Positions 3,890-5,410 of a stretch of DNA of 5,410 nucleotides are shown here, in pieces. The first letter of the stretch is position 1, and the number at the start of each line of letters is the position of its first letter. The notes beneath the pieces were generated by a model that worked only from the letters and a program-made list of their open reading frames with translations, had not been told where the DNA came from and made no database searches. The stretch is taken from assembly GCA_031290405.1 (NCBI GenBank), contig JAITNO010000094.1:1-5410 (forward strand), given 5' to 3'. This DNA is from Spirochaetaceae bacterium (GTDB taxonomy: Bacteria > Spirochaetota > Spirochaetia > Treponematales > Breznakiellaceae). Made by a program: the position numbers and the translations under genes.

Positions 3890-5410
3890 GGGTTCCTCCA
3901 TTCTGCGATTGCAGGTAACGACCCAGCTTTACGTCTTCGACCTTTATGTGGGCGATAAGCCACGAGCCGATTTTCTTTCGCACATCGTCGAGCAGCTCCG
4001 CGCTCACCCCCCGCATGATAAGGTCGTTCGAGAAGCCGCGGACGGTAGCCTTAAACGCTTCGTGGAGTTGGCGGTGGCGCGGGTGGTCGGGATACTTGCT
4101 CTTGATTTGCAGCTGTTCCTCGTCGAAAAAATGCTTAATCGTATAGTCGTTCAAGAAATCGAGGGCCGTTTTCAATTCATCCTTGCCCTTGCCCTCTTGA
4201 ATCGCGCGCAACAGACCGTTCACCTTTGCAAAAAGCTCCTTATGCTGCCCGTCGATAAAATCGTTTCCCACCGAAAAGGCGCGATTCCATTCGTATTGAA
4301 ACAGTTGCCTCGCGTTGCCGGCCCCCTTTTCAGGCAGCCCCTCCGCCTTCGCGTCCGCACCCGCACCCCAGTTGAAACGCGAAACCTCCACAAGCAGCGC
4401 GCGGATGTGTTCCTTGTTCTTTTCGCCGATTTCATTCATGCGCCGCAGCGCCCCGCCCGCCTGCTCCGCCTCGCCGCCCACCCCTTCCAGGTCGCTCGTT
4501 ATTTCCCGCGCCGCCCCCTCCCGGCAGTCGCCCTCCGCCAGAGCCTCTTTGGAAGCGGCAAGCGCCCCGGCGGAACGAGCTTTAAGCGTTTGCGCCCCGT
4601 CGTTCAGATTGATCATCGCGTCAAGCATCCGTTTGCCGCAGGCCTCTTCTTCCTCCATAGCCAGCCTGATCCCCTCAGCCTGATGGGAAACCGTCTTAAC
4701 CCCGCCGTCGACGGCCCCGAACGTATCGTGCGCCCGCGCCGTCGAGCCGGTGATCTTGTCGATGGCTTCTTTTATCTTTTGAAGCGCGGCGCCAATCGTC
4801 TTCGACTGCACCCCCGAATTCTCAGCCAGCTTGCGGATCTCGTCGGCCACCACCGCAAACCCCCTCCCCGCCTCTCCCGCGTGGGCCGCTTCAATCGCCG
4901 CGTTCATCGAGAGGAGGTTCGTCTGGCTGGCGATGTTCTGCATCACCGCGTTGATTTCCCCAAGCCCTTCCGACTGCCGCGCAATCTCCTGAATGTCCCC
5001 CGCCACCTCCTGCAAGCCCGCCCTGCCCGCCTCCGACGCCTGTGCAAGCGCGTCCATGTCCCCTTCATTCTGAATCAGCACGTCAATGACCCCACGAACG
5101 CGCTCAAGCATCGCCTCCACCGCCGCAGACGACTCGGCTGCGCCGGAGCTTTGGCAATCAAGCTCCGCGTTCAGCTCATCAAGATGAGAGGCAATGCGCC
5201 GCAGGGCGTCGCTCGCAGAGCCCTTCGCCGCGAACTGCATCGACAGGCGGCCCTTGACCGCGTCAATGCTCGCGCTTATCCGGCCCATCGCCTCCGCCGT
5301 TTCATTCATGTTGACGACAAGCTCGTCCCCCGTCCCCGAGAGAGAGGCCGCGCGAGCCTCAATCGCCGCCGCCCGTTTTTTCACACCCCCCATCGCCAGG
5401 TTGAACTTTT
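3879..5410 (-). CDS. Methyl-accepting chemotaxis protein with C-terminal hemerythrin, 5' partial
   Basis: This is a chemotaxis receptor or signal transducer that should pass a signal to CheA/CheW. Numbering is from the ATG at 5391-5393 (504 residues to the stop), but the frame is open to the window edge (K-F-N-L-A before that Met) and no ribosome binding site precedes the ATG, so the real N-terminus probably lies outside. Residues 1-340 are coiled-coil. The signalling hairpin tip is at 154-193 (IASQTNLLSMNAAIEAAHAG, then EAGRGFAVVADEIRKLAE). Residues 365-495 are a bacteriohemerythrin domain opening with YEWNRAFSVGNDFIDGQH. All seven di-iron ligands are in place: His384, His421, Glu425, His440, His444, His482, Asp487. 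Such domains bind O2 and sometimes NO; the same domain order occurs in Desulfovibrio DcrH. No transmembrane helix or HAMP domain is visible here, so it may be soluble or have a sensor upstream. The 3' end overlaps hisG. Confidence 0.93.
   Translation of the reverse strand, partial: KFNLAMGGVKKRAAAIEARAASLSGTGDELVVNMNETAEAMGRISASIDAVKGRLSMQFAAKGSASDALRRIASHLDELNAELDCQSSGAAESSAAVEAMLERVRGVIDVLIQNEGDMDALAQASEAGRAGLQEVAGDIQEIARQSEGLGEINAVMQNIASQTNLLSMNAAIEAAHAGEAGRGFAVVADEIRKLAENSGVQSKTIGAALQKIKEAIDKITGSTARAHDTFGAVDGGVKTVSHQAEGIRLAMEEEEACGKRMLDAMINLNDGAQTLKARSAGALAASKEALAEGDCREGAAREITSDLEGVGGEAEQAGGALRRMNEIGEKNKEHIRALLVEVSRFNWGAGADAKAEGLPEKGAGNARQLFQYEWNRAFSVGNDFIDGQHKELFAKVNGLLRAIQEGKGKDELKTALDFLNDYTIKHFFDEEQLQIKSKYPDHPRHRQLHEAFKATVRGFSNDLIMRGVSAELLDDVRKKIGSWLIAHIKVEDVKLGRYLQSQNGGTRAA
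3895..3899 (-). promoter_or_regulatory. Ribosome binding site of hisG inside the receptor gene
   Basis: GGAGG on the minus strand, five bases before GTG 3887-3889, the same spacing as at rpmA. It lies in the final Gly-Gly codons of the upstream receptor gene, and it overlaps the alternative ATG at 3899-3901, which argues against that ATG as the start. Confidence 0.75.

Noticed and set aside
84..3925. Shared 12-mer GGTAACGACCCA on the minus strand at 84-95 and the plus strand at 3914-3925
   Set aside because: One or two such 12-base matches are expected by chance in a window this size, the match does not extend, and one copy lies in the hemerythrin coding region.
4371..4385. NWGAG in the receptor, reminiscent of the NWETF-type C-terminal CheR tether
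   Set aside because: It is internal, between the coiled coil and the hemerythrin domain, and lacks the aromatic last residue and the chain-end position the tether needs.

Overview
The window is a high-GC bacterial segment, by eye near 60% GC, with a lower-GC stretch at about 65-190. It carries six protein genes: two read rightward (194-1572), and four read leftward on the minus strand (5410 down to 1587). The two groups converge with only 14 bases between their stop codons. A spirochaete, possibly Treponema-like, is my best guess. The reasons are the lipoprotein signal ending in LGSC, a chemotaxis receptor with a C-terminal hemerythrin domain, and an Obg with TKxD in G4 and no C-terminal extension. 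This is inference; no rRNA or other lineage marker is present.

Layout. Positions 1-193 lack a gene I can support. They start with a GC-rich hairpin element that looks like an intergenic repeat, followed by lower-GC sequence that may hold the promoter of the rightward pair. That pair encodes a single-pass membrane protein with an outward-facing C-terminal domain (194-766) and a predicted lipoprotein (778-1572). Neither is recognised. Their spacing suggests co-transcription and a joint envelope role.

On the minus strand, in order of transcription, there is a 5'-truncated methyl-accepting chemotaxis protein whose C-terminus is a bacteriohemerythrin domain with all seven iron ligands (3879-5410). 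Its 3' end overlaps hisG, a long-form ATP phosphoribosyltransferase (3026-3889). A 199-base spacer with two hairpins and a good sigma-70-like promoter follows. Then come rpmA (ribosomal protein L27) and obgE (ribosome-associated GTPase), which overlap by 17 bases.

The minus strand therefore probably holds two transcription units: receptor plus hisG, and rpmA plus obgE. The second is the conserved ribosome-biogenesis pair without its usual partner rplU upstream. I see no mobile element, CRISPR array, tRNA or rRNA, and no convincing new defence or biosynthetic system. The points most worth following are the oxygen/NO-type receptor overlapping hisG, the revised hisG start, and the unrecognised membrane protein/lipoprotein pair.
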